64,000 nucleotides of DNA from Pseudomonas sp. Bout1 (GCF_034314165.1 NZ_JAVIWK010000001.1:2929001-2993000), one strand, 5' to 3'. Shown: positions 27,060-37,090, counted from the first letter of the stretch. The notes: generated by a model from the letters alone, not told the origin. Made by a program: numbers and translations.

Positions 27060-28824
27060 CCGCTATTACCAGGGCGAGCTGAGTGCACTGCGGCAGTTGG
27101 GCAAACGCTTCTGCGAGCGCAACCCGGCACTCGCACCGTTTCTTGGTGACGCCAGCCAGGATCCGGATGTGGAGCGGTTGCTTGAGGGGTTTGCATTCCT
27201 CACCGGTCGCTTGCGTCAGAAGCTTGATGACCAGCTGCCGGAGTTGAGCCACTCATTGATGCATTTGCTGTGGCCCAATTATATGCGGCCGCTGCCGGCG
27301 TTCAGCATGCTGCAGTTTGATCCGCTCAGGCGCACAGGCCCTGCCATCAGGGTCGAACGGGATACACCGGTGGAAAGTGTTGCGATCAACGGTGAGCGTT
27401 GCCGTTTTCGTACCTGTTATCCGACGGATGTCCTGCCGCTGCAACTGGCCGCCCTGGGGTATTCGGTACAGGGTGAGGGGGCTTTGCTTTGCCTACGTCT
27501 GGAAATGACGGCAGAAGGGAACATCGGTGAGTTGGCATTGGACTGTTTGCGTCTGCATCTGGCGGGCGAGAAAGCCGTCAGCCAGGCGCTTTACCTGGGC
27601 CTGTTGCGTCACCTGGAAGGAGTCGAGCTGCTGCCTTTGGGGGGCGATGGGCTGCCGATTGTCGGCGCCGACGGTGAGGCTATTGCGTTGCATCTGCCCA
27701 CTGACCAGATCAGCCCAGTGGGTTTTTCCGAGGATGAGGCACTGATCCCTTATCCATTGAATACCTTCCGTGGCTATCGCCATTTGCAGGAGTACTTCGC
27801 CTTTCCCGACAAATACCTGTTTGTTGAGGTAGGCGGTCTAGGCGCGCTCAACCGATCGCCGGTGGAGCTGCTCAAGCAGGTACGCGGCCTGGAGTTGCGC
27901 TTCAACATGCGTGGGCGCGGGCTTGAGCGATTGATGCCCACCCTGGATAACGTGAAGTTGTATTGCACGCCTATCGTCAATCTGTTCAAGCACGACGGCG
28001 TGCCGATTCGTCTGGACGGCAAGCAGGACGAATACCTGTTGTTGCCCGGCGAATATGCCAGGGGTAACTGCAGTGTATTTTCCGTCGACAAGGTCACCGG
28101 ATGGCGGCCAGGAGGCCTGGGTTACCAGGAATATGTGCCGTTCGAGTCGTTCGAGCATGACCTAGGCAGCGGTTCTCCCAGCTATGGCGTTCGCCAGCGG
28201 GCATCACTGCACTCTACCGGCATGGACACTTGGCTGAGTGTAAATCAGCGCCGGGCGCATGATCCGGAAACCCTGTCGGTGGAGCTGACCTGCACCAACC
28301 ACAATCTACCTCGCTTGCTGCAGGTCGCAGACATCAACCAGGCCTGCGAGCAGACGCCCGAGTTTCTTTCGTTTCGCAACATAACGGCGGCAACCCCAAG
28401 CTTTGCGCCACCGCTGGACACTGACTTCCTGTGGCGACTGATCAGCAACATGTCGCTCAACTATTTGTCACTGACCGATATCAACGCCTTGAGAGTCATT
28501 CTCGAAACCTACGACCTGCCGCGTTATCACGACCGACAGGTGGAGAAAATCAGCAGGAGGAGGCTTGCCGCACTCCAGTCGATCAGCCATCAGCCGGTGG
28601 ACCGATTGCACCGTGGCTTGCCATTTCGCGGCTTGCGGGTTGACCTCACCATCGATCCAGAAGGCTATCTGGGGGAGGGCGATGTGTTTGTCTTTGCCTC
28701 GGTACTGAATGAGTTTTTCGCACTGTACGCAAGCCTCAACTCGTACCACGAGCTACGAGTCATCAGCACACAAGGAGACGTGTACCTATGGCCACCCCGG
28801 ATGGGCCAGCAGCCCCTGCTTTAA
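27049..28824 (+). CDS. tssF: T6SS baseplate protein TssF
   Basis: 591 residues, VasA/ImpG family: SFNRYYQGELSALRQLGKRFCERNPALAPFLG is the expected N-terminus, with the GASQDPDVERLLEGFAFLTGRLRQKLDD-type segment after it. The central region DTFLWRL... and the end HELRVIS-TQGDVYLWPPRMGQQPLL are typical. I start at MSFNRYYQG (ATG 27049) to fit the family. Overlaps tssE by 11 bp and tssG by 37 bp. Confidence 0.95.
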   Translation: MSFNRYYQGELSALRQLGKRFCERNPALAPFLGDASQDPDVERLLEGFAFLTGRLRQKLDDQLPELSHSLMHLLWPNYMRPLPAFSMLQFDPLRRTGPAIRVERDTPVESVAINGERCRFRTCYPTDVLPLQLAALGYSVQGEGALLCLRLEMTAEGNIGELALDCLRLHLAGEKAVSQALYLGLLRHLEGVELLPLGGDGLPIVGADGEAIALHLPTDQISPVGFSEDEALIPYPLNTFRGYRHLQEYFAFPDKYLFVEVGGLGALNRSPVELLKQVRGLELRFNMRGRGLERLMPTLDNVKLYCTPIVNLFKHDGVPIRLDGKQDEYLLLPGEYARGNCSVFSVDKVTGWRPGGLGYQEYVPFESFEHDLGSGSPSYGVRQRASLHSTGMDTWLSVNQRRAHDPETLSVELTCTNHNLPRLLQVADINQACEQTPEFLSFRNITAATPSFAPPLDTDFLWRLISNMSLNYLSLTDINALRVILETYDLPRYHDRQVEKISRRRLAALQSISHQPVDRLHRGLPFRGLRVDLTIDPEGYLGEGDVFVFASVLNEFFALYASLNSYHELRVISTQGDVYLWPPRMGQQPLL

Positions 28825-29795
28825 CTGCATTATACAGAGGGATTCGCGAGTACTCGGTGTTTCAGGCGGTCGCGCAGATCATCGAGCGTTTACGCACGGC
28901 ACACCCTTCGCTTGACGAGGAGGCGCTCTATGACCAATTGGAGTTCCAGGCCAATCCCGGTTTTGGGTTTCCCGGCAACGATATTGATCATGTGGAGTTT
29001 TTTACAGAACACGGCCAATTGCGGGCACGGCTTCGCCTCAACGTACTGGGACTGTTTGGCACAGGATCACCGCTGCCGGCGTTCTATGGCGAGCAAGCCT
29101 TTACCGAGGTAGCGGGCGGTAATCCGACGCGTGACTTCCTGGACCTTTTTCATCATCGCCTGCACCGGCTGATCGTGCCGATCTGGCGAAAATATCGTTA
29201 TCAGGCGCGTTTTAAGACGGGCGCCCGCGACCCATTTTCCGAGCAGATGTTTGCGCTGGTGGGCCTGGGCGGCAATGCGATTCGCAGCGCCGCTCAACTC
29301 GACTGGAAGCGTCTGCTGCCGTACCTGGGGCTGCTGAGTCTGCGTGCTCATTCCGCCGCACTGATTGAGAGCGTGCTGCGTTATTACTTCAAGCACAGTC
29401 GGCTGGTGATCGAGCAGTGGGTCGAGCGCAGGGTAGTGATCGCCCAAGAGCAGCGTAATGACCTTGGTCGCACCTATAGCACGCTGGGTTCTGATCTGGT
29501 CCTGGGGGACAGCATCATCGACCGCAGCGGCATGTTCAGGGTGCATGTGCTGGCATTGGGCTGGGAGCGGTTTCACGATTTCCTGCCCACCGGGGCGGGT
29601 TACCAGCCCTTGTGTGCGCTCGTACGTTTTACCGCCCGCGACCCCCTGGAATATGACGTGCGATTGGCGCTGGCGCAGGGCGAGGTCCGCCCGTTGCACA
29701 TCGGCGAACACAATGTCTGCCGCCTGGGCTGGACCAGTTGGCTGGGGCATGAGCGGGCAGACGGCGTAGTCACCTTGGCCAGTAAAACTCATTAG
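28788..29795 (+). CDS. tssG: T6SS baseplate protein TssG
   Basis: 335 residues, VasB/ImpH family. Recognised by the REYSVFQAVAQIIERL start, VEFFTEHGQLRARLRLNVLGLFGTGSPLP and DFLDLFHHRLHRLIVPIWRKYRY. It forms the baseplate wedge with TssE/F/K. Its ATG lies 37 bp inside tssF, typical of these clusters. Confidence 0.95.
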   Translation: MATPDGPAAPALTALYRGIREYSVFQAVAQIIERLRTAHPSLDEEALYDQLEFQANPGFGFPGNDIDHVEFFTEHGQLRARLRLNVLGLFGTGSPLPAFYGEQAFTEVAGGNPTRDFLDLFHHRLHRLIVPIWRKYRYQARFKTGARDPFSEQMFALVGLGGNAIRSAAQLDWKRLLPYLGLLSLRAHSAALIESVLRYYFKHSRLVIEQWVERRVVIAQEQRNDLGRTYSTLGSDLVLGDSIIDRSGMFRVHVLALGWERFHDFLPTGAGYQPLCALVRFTARDPLEYDVRLALAQGEVRPLHIGEHNVCRLGWTSWLGHERADGVVTLASKTH

Positions 29796-29801
29796 GGATT
29801 G

Positions 29802-32372
29802 ATGGATATGATGAACGTGGATCTGCAACAACTTATCCAGGCATTGACGGCACCCACACGGCGCGACCTGGAGCGCTGCGCCGAACGTTGTGTCACCCGT
29901 GGAGGTGGCGAAGTCCTGGTGGAAGACCTGCTGTTGACCCTCCTGGAGCATCCCGAAGGTGTACTGAAACGTGCGCTGCAGGATGCGGGCGTGGATGCCG
30001 GCGAATTGCAGGCAGTTCTGCAACCCCGGACCGACCTGAGCGCTTCGCGCAACCCGGTGTTTTCGCCCGCCCTGGTGCAATGGTTGCAGCAGGCGTTGCT
30101 GGTTGCCCATCTGGAGTTGGGCCGACGAGACGTGGAGCACGGTGCCTTGCTGCTCGCGTTGTTGCGCAATCCGCTGCAGCACGCGGGCAGCCATTACCAG
30201 GTGGTGTTGAGCAAGCTTGATGTGCAGCGCGTGCTCGGGTTTCTCTTGAGTGAAAGCACTCGGACGCCGCTAGCTGACGTGGGGAGTTCGTTGCTGGAGC
30301 GCTTTACCCATGATCTGACTCGACAGGCTCGGGACAAAAAGCTCGACCCCGTGCTTTGTCGCGATAACGAGATTGGGCAGTTGATCGACACCCTTGCTCG
30401 GCGGCGCAAGAACAACCCTATTCTTGTGGGCGAGGCGGGTGTGGGGAAAACCGCCATAGTCGAGGGCCTGGCCCTGCGGATCGTGAACGACCAAGTGCCG
30501 CAGGTGCTCAGGGACGTGCGTCTGCTGACCCTGGACATGGGTTTGCTGCAAGCCGGTGCCAGCATCAAGGGCGAGTTCGAACGTCGTTTGAAAGGCTTGA
30601 TCGACGAGGTTGGCGCCTCGCTGCAACCGGTCATCCTGTTTGTCGACGAGGCCCACACCCTGGTCGGCGCAGGCGGCCAGGCCGGCAGTTCCGATGCTGC
30701 CAACCTGCTCAAGCCCGCGTTGGCACGGGGTGAGCTGCGCACCATTGCGGCGACGACCTGGTCGGAGTACAAAAAATACTTCGAGAAAGACCCGGCGTTG
30801 GCGCGGCGTTTCCAGCCGGTGCTGGTGCACGAACCGACGGTTGACGATGCCGTGACGATCTTGCGTGGGTTGGCCCCGGTGTATGAGGCCAGTCATGGGG
30901 TTTACGTGCGTGATGATGCCGTGGTTGCGGCAGCGCAGTTGAGCGCTCGCTACTTGACTGGCCGCCAGTTGCCTGACAAGGCGGTGGACGTGTTGGACAC
31001 CGCTTGTGCCCGGGTGCGGATCAGTCTGGTCGCGGCGCCCGAGGAACTGCAACGGTTGCGTGCCGAGCTGGCCGAGGGCACCCGTCAGCAACTCGCCGTG
31101 CGCCGCGATGCCGACGCGGGGCTGACCATCGATGAGCCAGCGTTGCAGCAACTGACACTGCGCCTGGAAGACTTGGAAACCGCACAGTTAGAACTCGAAC
31201 AGCGCTGGGCCCACCAGTGCGACCTGGCCGGGAACGTGGTCTCGCTACGCCAGCAACTGGCCGAAGCCCGCAACGCCGGTGAAGACATCGAAGGTCTCGA
31301 GCGGCAACTTGCCGAAAACCATCAAGCCTTGCAGGCGGTGTCGCACGAGCAGCGACTGGTCAGTTTCGAAGTGTGCCCACGGTTGGTGGCGCAGGTGATC
31401 AGCGCCTGGACGGGTATCCCGCTGGAGCAATTGGCCCTTGAACACCGCGCAAAGATCCTGAACTTTGCCGCGGATTTACGCGCTCGCATCCTCGGCCAGG
31501 AGGGCGCCGTGCAGGTCCTCGATCGCTGCCTGCGTGCTGTCGCCGCCGGTGTGAACAGACCTGATGCTCCCGTAGGTGTATTCCTGTTGGTGGGCCCCAG
31601 CGGAGTGGGCAAGACAGAAACTGCCCACGCCCTGGCAAACCTTTTGTACGGTGGCGAGCGCTTCGTCACTACCATCAACATGTCGGAGTACCAGGAGAAA
31701 CACTCCTTGTCCCGGTTGATCGGTGCGCCGCCGGGTTATATCGGTTACGGAGAGGGCGGGGTACTGACTGAGGCGGTGCGACAAAAGCCCTATTCGGTGG
31801 TGCTGCTCGATGAGGTCGAGAAGGCCGATCCGGACGTCCTGAACCTGTTTTACCAAGTGTTCGACAAAGGGCTTGCCAATGATGGCGAAGGCCGGGAAAT
31901 CGATTTTCGCAACACCCTGATCCTGATGACTTCCAATCTGGGCAGCGAACGTATCACTGAGCTGTGCGCCGACGGGCAACGACCGGATCTCGAGGTACTG
32001 CACGCGGCTATCTGTCCGGTCCTGACGGCTCATTTCAAGCCGGCGCTGCTGGCCCGCATGGGAGTGGTCCCGTATTACCCGGTGACGGGTGTGGTGCTGC
32101 ACCAGTTGATTGAACACAAACTTCGGCGCCTGGGGCATCGCCTGCTTCAACGCAAGCTGGCATTCAGTCACACCGAGGAATTGGTCGCACACATGGCCGA
32201 GCGCTGTAGCCACAGCGAAAGTGGCGCGAGGTTTGTCGACCAATGGATCGAGGCGAACCTGCTGCCCCAGGTGGTGGATCGACTGCTGGATGCGATGGCC
32301 GTCGGCAGCTCCCTGCAGTTCGTCCACGCCAGGCTGGCTCCCAACGGCACCGTCCTCTGTGAGTTCAACTGA
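29802..32372 (+). CDS. clpV: T6SS AAA+ ATPase ClpV (TssH)
   Basis: 856 residues. N-terminal Clp_N repeats bind the TssC/B tail; the first AAA module has Walker A GEAGVGKT and Walker B VILFVDEAH; a coiled middle domain follows; the second module has GPSGVGKT and SVVLLDEVEKAD. ClpV dismantles contracted sheaths for reuse. I start at ATG 29802, six bases past the tssG stop with AGGG upstream; the TTG one codon earlier is less likely. Corresponds to clpV2 of HSI-II. Confidence 0.95.
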   Translation: MDMMNVDLQQLIQALTAPTRRDLERCAERCVTRGGGEVLVEDLLLTLLEHPEGVLKRALQDAGVDAGELQAVLQPRTDLSASRNPVFSPALVQWLQQALLVAHLELGRRDVEHGALLLALLRNPLQHAGSHYQVVLSKLDVQRVLGFLLSESTRTPLADVGSSLLERFTHDLTRQARDKKLDPVLCRDNEIGQLIDTLARRRKNNPILVGEAGVGKTAIVEGLALRIVNDQVPQVLRDVRLLTLDMGLLQAGASIKGEFERRLKGLIDEVGASLQPVILFVDEAHTLVGAGGQAGSSDAANLLKPALARGELRTIAATTWSEYKKYFEKDPALARRFQPVLVHEPTVDDAVTILRGLAPVYEASHGVYVRDDAVVAAAQLSARYLTGRQLPDKAVDVLDTACARVRISLVAAPEELQRLRAELAEGTRQQLAVRRDADAGLTIDEPALQQLTLRLEDLETAQLELEQRWAHQCDLAGNVVSLRQQLAEARNAGEDIEGLERQLAENHQALQAVSHEQRLVSFEVCPRLVAQVISAWTGIPLEQLALEHRAKILNFAADLRARILGQEGAVQVLDRCLRAVAAGVNRPDAPVGVFLLVGPSGVGKTETAHALANLLYGGERFVTTINMSEYQEKHSLSRLIGAPPGYIGYGEGGVLTEAVRQKPYSVVLLDEVEKADPDVLNLFYQVFDKGLANDGEGREIDFRNTLILMTSNLGSERITELCADGQRPDLEVLHAAICPVLTAHFKPALLARMGVVPYYPVTGVVLHQLIEHKLRRLGHRLLQRKLAFSHTEELVAHMAERCSHSESGARFVDQWIEANLLPQVVDRLLDAMAVGSSLQFVHARLAPNGTVLCEFN

Positions 32373-33904
32373 TGGCGGACAATCTGTTTGCCCAACTGCC
32401 CAACCCGCTGGACTACGCCGCTGCTTTGCTGGGATGGTTTGCCCGACTGGGTATTGAAAGCGACGAAACCACATTGGCCGGGGATTTTTCGGCCGCTGCC
32501 GCGCAGTTGAGCGGGTGCGAGCTTAGCCAGTTGTACCTGCTCGACCAGGCTACCGGCCGCCTGGAGCTGGCTGCCCAGCATTTGCCGGGCGTGTTGCTGC
32601 CGGATGACGTTGCGAGTCCGGGAGCGGATTTCAAGAACGAGCAACTGTTGCAATACGTTCTGGAACAGAACCGTGTACTCAACTTCACCGGGCCAGGCAG
32701 CAGTGTGTATGACACGGGTTTTCTGCCGGCGGTCGCGTCACACTGGCAGTCACTGCTGTGCCTGCCATTGCTGGGTCAGCACAAACAGGTTTCAGGCGCC
32801 TTGTTGTGTGCCAGCCAGCGAGTAACGGAACTGGCTGGCCACGTCGCCTCCTTGGGGCATTTGGGCGGTTTTGTGGTGAACCAGCTGGCAATGTTGCGTC
32901 GAACGCGCCGGGCTCCCGGTGCTTTGAAGGCAGTTCGCGGCACTCCCGGTACCAGCGCCTATGGCTTGATAGGAAACAGCAAGGCCATGGACGAAACGTG
33001 CCGCCTGATTGGCAAGGTCGTGCACAGTCCCTACACCGTATTGTTGCGGGGAGAGACCGGTACCGGAAAAGAGGTGGTGGCCCGGGCCATTCATGCTGCG
33101 GGGCCACGTAGCAAAAAGGCATTCGTGGTGCAGAACTGTGCCGCGTTTCCCGAGGGTTTGCTCGAGAGCGAATTGTTCGGCTACCGCAAGGGCGCGTTCA
33201 CAGGGGCCGAAAGAGATTACGCGGGGCTGTTTGATACGGCTCACGGCGGCACGCTGCTGCTTGACGAAATCGGTGATATGCCGCTGTCACTGCAGGCCAA
33301 GTTATTGCGGGTGCTCCAGGAAGGCGAGATCCGGCCGTTGGGTGCCAATACCGCCCACAAGGTTGACGTACGGATCCTTGCGGCGACCCACCGTGACCTC
33401 ACGAGCATGGTGGCCGAAGGCAGTTTTCGCGAGGATCTTTATTACCGGTTGGCGCAGTTTCCTATCGAGTTGCCGGCGCTGCGTCAACGCGATGGTGACG
33501 TGCTGCAACTGGCCCGGCACTTCGCCGATAAAGCCTGCGCAATGCTGGGGCGGGCACCGTTGGGTTGGTCAAGCGCGGCCCTGGATCAAATGTCCAGCCA
33601 CAGCTTCCCCGGCAATGTTCGCGAGCTCAAATGCATGGTGGAACGGGCGGTGCTGCTGTGTGATGACGAAGTCATCCTGCCTGCGCACCTCTCGCTTTCG
33701 TCAGGCCTGGCCGCCCCGGTTGTTGACGCGACGCTGCGCCAGCGCATGGAGCGGGTCGAGCGGGTCGTGCTGATCGACTGCCTACGCAAGAACCGTGGCA
33801 ATCGCACCCGTACCGCCCGTGAACTGGGCCTTGCCCGGCGCACGCTGCTGTACCGCCTGGCCCGTCTGGAGATTCCCTCTGGCGACGTCAAGGGAGAGTG
33901 CTGA
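32372..33904 (+). CDS. sfa: T6SS-linked sigma-54 activator (Sfa/VasH-type)
   Basis: 510 residues. The N-terminal ~170 residues resemble a GAF sensor; the AAA+ domain has GETGTGKE, GAFTGA and LLLDEIGD; the end is a Fis-type helix-turn-helix (GNRTRTARELGLARRTLLYRL). Located inside the operon as sfa2 in P. aeruginosa. It is the natural activator of the two sigma-54 promoters flanking hcp/tssA. Its start overlaps the clpV stop by one base. Confidence 0.92.
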   Translation: MADNLFAQLPNPLDYAAALLGWFARLGIESDETTLAGDFSAAAAQLSGCELSQLYLLDQATGRLELAAQHLPGVLLPDDVASPGADFKNEQLLQYVLEQNRVLNFTGPGSSVYDTGFLPAVASHWQSLLCLPLLGQHKQVSGALLCASQRVTELAGHVASLGHLGGFVVNQLAMLRRTRRAPGALKAVRGTPGTSAYGLIGNSKAMDETCRLIGKVVHSPYTVLLRGETGTGKEVVARAIHAAGPRSKKAFVVQNCAAFPEGLLESELFGYRKGAFTGAERDYAGLFDTAHGGTLLLDEIGDMPLSLQAKLLRVLQEGEIRPLGANTAHKVDVRILAATHRDLTSMVAEGSFREDLYYRLAQFPIELPALRQRDGDVLQLARHFADKACAMLGRAPLGWSSAALDQMSSHSFPGNVRELKCMVERAVLLCDDEVILPAHLSLSSGLAAPVVDATLRQRMERVERVVLIDCLRKNRGNRTRTARELGLARRTLLYRLARLEIPSGDVKGEC

Positions 33905-33937
33905 ATGGCGCGCCCCTCAAATTATCGGAGATACCTG

Positions 33938-34069
33938 ATGCCTGTTAGTCAGTGGCAAGCCTTGGCGCTTGTGTTGTTTTTACTGGGTGGCTGTAACACC
34001 AACCATGTCTTCGACGACGGTGAGTACCGCCCGCTGGGTGATCTGAAGTCCACCGGCCGTGGCCAGTGA
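33938..34069 (+). CDS. Small lipoprotein OrfX of the T6SS cluster
   Basis: 43 residues. The hydrophobic LALVLFLLGGC is a lipobox with Cys19, so it is predicted to be a small lipoprotein with a charged tail ending DLKSTGRGQ. I start at ATG 33938 because CGGAG lies 7 bases upstream; the same frame has an ATG at 33905 directly after the sfa stop. P. aeruginosa HSI-II has a short orfX at this exact place between sfa2 and fha2. Function unknown; localisation to an envelope subassembly is inference. Confidence 0.75.
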   Translation: MPVSQWQALALVLFLLGGCNTNHVFDDGEYRPLGDLKSTGRGQ

Positions 34070-34087
34070 TCGTGAGGGAGTCTCGCC

Positions 34088-35268
34088 ATGCAACTAGTGT
34101 TTGAGGTGTGCCCTGCGGGGCATCCAGAGTCTGTGCCGAACCAGCGCAAGACCTTCAACGGCATGGGCGGCGTCATAGGCCGGGGGCCGCTTGTGACTGG
34201 ATCCTTGCTGACGGCAGCCGCCAGCTTTCCAGTCGCCACGCAGTGGTCAGTTACCGTGACGGCCGGTACTTCCTGGCCGACATCAGCAGTAATGGAACCC
34301 GCGTCGCCAGCAGCGGCGAGCGTCTGCGTGAAGGGCAGGGGCACCCGATAGAGGACGGCACGGTATTTCAACTGGGGCCGGTGAGTATTCGCGCACGGCT
34401 GCTCAACCCGGCCACGGGGCCGGCCCCGGACGGCTTGCACACGCTGATTCCCGATGATGCCTTCCTCGAACTGGATCCGGTGCGGGCACTGGCCAGCGAA
34501 CTGCAGACCCGGGACGAGTCGCAGGAGTTGGCCGCGCTGGCCACGACCAGCCACGCGGCATTGCAGTGGACCGACCACGCAGCGGTGGACAGGGATCATC
34601 TGACGGTTCCCGAACTGGTGGAGCCTGTGCGTGAGGTTGCCCAACCCCTGCAATCGTTGCCTCAAAGCCCAGGCTGCGAGCCATTTTGGTCGGGGTTTGC
34701 GCAGGCACTCGGTATCGACCTGGGCACCCTTGATGAGCCGGCAAGAGAGGCTCTGGCGATCAAGGCTGCGGGATTGCTCAGGCAAATGACTGAAGGGTTG
34801 CAACAGTGTCTGAGCACCCGCAACGAGCTTAAACAAGAGTTGAAACTGCCACTTACCCTTACGGCACTCCAGGGTTCCAATGCCCTTAAAGACAGCGCCG
34901 ACGCCAGCACGGCCCTGGGTTTGCTGTTGGGCACCGACCAGTTGGGGCAAGTGTTCGCCGAGAGGGTTGTCGCAGGGGCCCACCGGGACATACAGGCGCA
35001 CCAGGTCGCGCTGCTGGCGGCCTGTCGTGCGGCAGTACGCGGGACGCTGACGGCCTTTGCCCCCGGTCATTTGCTCCTGTGCTTCGAGCGCCAGGCAAAG
35101 CCCCCGCTGATTCCTCGGTGTGGCGCCCGCTGGCGGGCGTATCAGCGCCATTATCAAGCGCTGATCGAAGACGAGCAGTTGAGTGAACGCCTGTTAGGCA
35201 GCGACTTCACCAAGGCCTACGAGGAGCAGATTCGTCTGGTCTCAACCCTTCACCGTTATCCAGGATGA
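34088..35268 (+). pseudogene. fha: T6SS FHA-domain protein TagH/Fha, frameshifted
   Basis: The gene starts at ATG 34088 (MQLVFEVCPAG) with AGGGAG seven bases upstream. The first 33 codons end in GGVIGRG; from about 34187 the family continues in the -1 frame as CDWILADGSRQLSSRHAVV, with SSNGTRV after it. The Gly-Arg, Ser-Arg-His and Asn-Gly phosphopeptide contacts are thus in two frames. One extra G in the run 34182-34186 restores IGRGAACDWIL. The C-terminal ~200 residues look like the usual TagH tail. As sequenced, the FHA protein cannot be made without slippage; this is a real loss, a phase switch or a sequencing error. Fha normally reads Stk phosphorylation. Confidence 0.85.
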
Positions 35269-35756
35269 CCATCATGTCCCGAGTCACTGTTGCATTGTTG
35301 TGCGCTGTACTGGGTTTGCTGGGTGGCTGCTCATTGTCACCGTTTTCGAAGCTGACCAAGCTGGACCTGACACTGACGGCCAGCGAGCGGGTCAACCCCG
35401 ACCTCCATGGTCGGCCATCGCCAATCGTGGTGCACCTGATGGAGCTTCGGCACCCCGTAGCATTTGAGCATGCAGACTTTTTCAGCCTATACAGCCATGG
35501 GGCGCAAGCCCTGCCCAAAGACCTGGTAAACCTCGAGGAGTTGGAGCTGCGTCCCGGCGATCAGACCAAGCTCAAACTGAGCCTTGAACCGGGCAGTCGC
35601 TACGTCGGCGTGCTGGCGGCCTACCGGGATTTGCCGCACTCGCAATGGCGCTACGTGTTGCCAGTGACTGCGCAGCAATTGACGCATACCGAACTGGTCC
35701 TTGATCAGGCCGGTATTCGGTTGGCAGCTCCACACTCAGCCAGGGCGGGCGACTGA
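35265..35756 (+). CDS. tssJ: T6SS outer-membrane lipoprotein TssJ
   Basis: 163 residues with a lipoprotein signal (LGLLGGC, Cys near residue 22). It is SciN/Lip family: the segment SPIVVHLMELRHPVAFEHADFF is conserved. It anchors TssM to the outer membrane. Starts in the ATGA of the fha frame; the ATG 9 bases later is an alternative. Equivalent to lip2 of HSI-II. Confidence 0.93.
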   Translation: MTIMSRVTVALLCAVLGLLGGCSLSPFSKLTKLDLTLTASERVNPDLHGRPSPIVVHLMELRHPVAFEHADFFSLYSHGAQALPKDLVNLEELELRPGDQTKLKLSLEPGSRYVGVLAAYRDLPHSQWRYVLPVTAQQLTHTELVLDQAGIRLAAPHSARAGD

Positions 35757-35757
35757 C

Positions 35758-37086
35758 ATGCACAGCCAAAAGGTCATCTGGCAGGAAGGCATGTTGCTGC
35801 GCCCCCAGCATTTTCAGCAAAACGATCGTTATCACGATCAGCAACTCAAGCGGCGAACCCTGTTGTTGTGCCGTCATGCCTGGGGTTTCCTGGCCCTGGA
35901 AATCGATGTGCAATACCTGAATATGGGCAAGGTAGTCGTCAACCAGGCCAGCGGAATACTGCCCGATGGCAGCCTGTTTGAGCTGGGCGGGGCCACGGAA
36001 TCGCTGGTGCTGGAGGTTCCGGTCAATACCGCAAAACAGGCGGTTTACCTGGCGTTGCCATTGGCCACCCGTCACTGCGTTGAAGCTCGCCGACCCGAGC
36101 AGGTCGATGTTCTGGCACGCTACAAGACCCTTGAGGTAGAGGTCAGTGACTCCAACGCCGGAGAAGACTCTCCTCGTCAGGTAATTTGCGGGCAGCTGGA
36201 TTTTCGCCTGCTGCTGGGCGAGCAACAGAGCGACCAGTACTACGTGAAACTCAAGGTCGCTCAAGTGCTGGGTTGCACTGAGGAGGGCGTCAGCCTGGAT
36301 GCTGACTTTACCCCGACCTTTATCCACCTGCATGGCTCCGGTTACCTGCTGTCTTGCCTCAAGGAGGTGATCAGCCTGCTTGCTTGCCGGGGGGATGCCA
36401 TCGCCGAGCGGATCCGCGCCAACGGCAGCGCTGCGGGCGCGGAGGTCGGTGACTTCCTGATGTTGCAATTAATCAACCGCAGCGAACTGGTGTTGCGTCA
36501 TTACCTGGGGCTGAGGCAGGTCAGCCCGGAAGCCCTGTACCAAACATTGCTGTCGATCCTGGGTGAACTCGCAACGTTTGCCAGCGACAGCAAGCGTGCG
36601 TATTTCGAGGAGCGGTACCGGCACAGCGACCAGGGCGCCAGCTTTCGACAGTTGATGGCGCCGCTTCGCAGCCTGCTGTCGAGAGTGCTTGAGCAGCATG
36701 CCGTCGAGCTTGTGTTGCAGCCTCGTCAGTACGGCGTATTGGTGTGCCCGGTAAGTGATCTCAACTTGTTGGGTTCAGCAACCTTCGTCCTGGCCGCCAG
36801 CGCCCATTGTGACTCCGAGGAGCTGCGCCACCGGCTTCCGGCACACCTCAAGGTTGGCCCGGTAGAGCGGATTCGCGAACTGGTCAACCTGCATTTGGCG
36901 GGCATCAAGATCAAGCCGCTGCCGGTGGCTCCCCGGCAGATTCCGTTTCATGCCGCAAAAACCTACTTCTTGCTCGAACTCGGTGCGCGTGACATCGAGC
37001 AACTGAAGCATTCAGGAGGGTTCGCCTTCCACGTCAGCGGCGAGTTTGCCGAACTGGAACTGAAGTTCTGGGCCATCAGGAACTGA
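35758..37086 (+). CDS. tssK: T6SS baseplate-membrane adaptor TssK
   Basis: 442 residues. Begins HSQKVIWQEGMLLRPQHFQQ, the hallmark of ImpJ/VasE/TssK. It trimerises and ties the baseplate to TssL/TssM. I start at ATG 35758 right after the tssJ stop; the track-long frame begins inside tssJ. Followed by tssL after 4 bp. Confidence 0.95.
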   Translation: MHSQKVIWQEGMLLRPQHFQQNDRYHDQQLKRRTLLLCRHAWGFLALEIDVQYLNMGKVVVNQASGILPDGSLFELGGATESLVLEVPVNTAKQAVYLALPLATRHCVEARRPEQVDVLARYKTLEVEVSDSNAGEDSPRQVICGQLDFRLLLGEQQSDQYYVKLKVAQVLGCTEEGVSLDADFTPTFIHLHGSGYLLSCLKEVISLLACRGDAIAERIRANGSAAGAEVGDFLMLQLINRSELVLRHYLGLRQVSPEALYQTLLSILGELATFASDSKRAYFEERYRHSDQGASFRQLMAPLRSLLSRVLEQHAVELVLQPRQYGVLVCPVSDLNLLGSATFVLAASAHCDSEELRHRLPAHLKVGPVERIRELVNLHLAGIKIKPLPVAPRQIPFHAAKTYFLLELGARDIEQLKHSGGFAFHVSGEFAELELKFWAIRN

Positions 37087-37090
37087 GACC

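Noticed and set aside
34180..34195. Programmed -1 frameshift at the fha G run
   Set aside because: The X_XXY_YYZ rule is not met: GGG can re-pair in the P site, but CCG cannot re-pair as GCC in the A site. No stem-loop is obvious just downstream. Loss of a base fits better.
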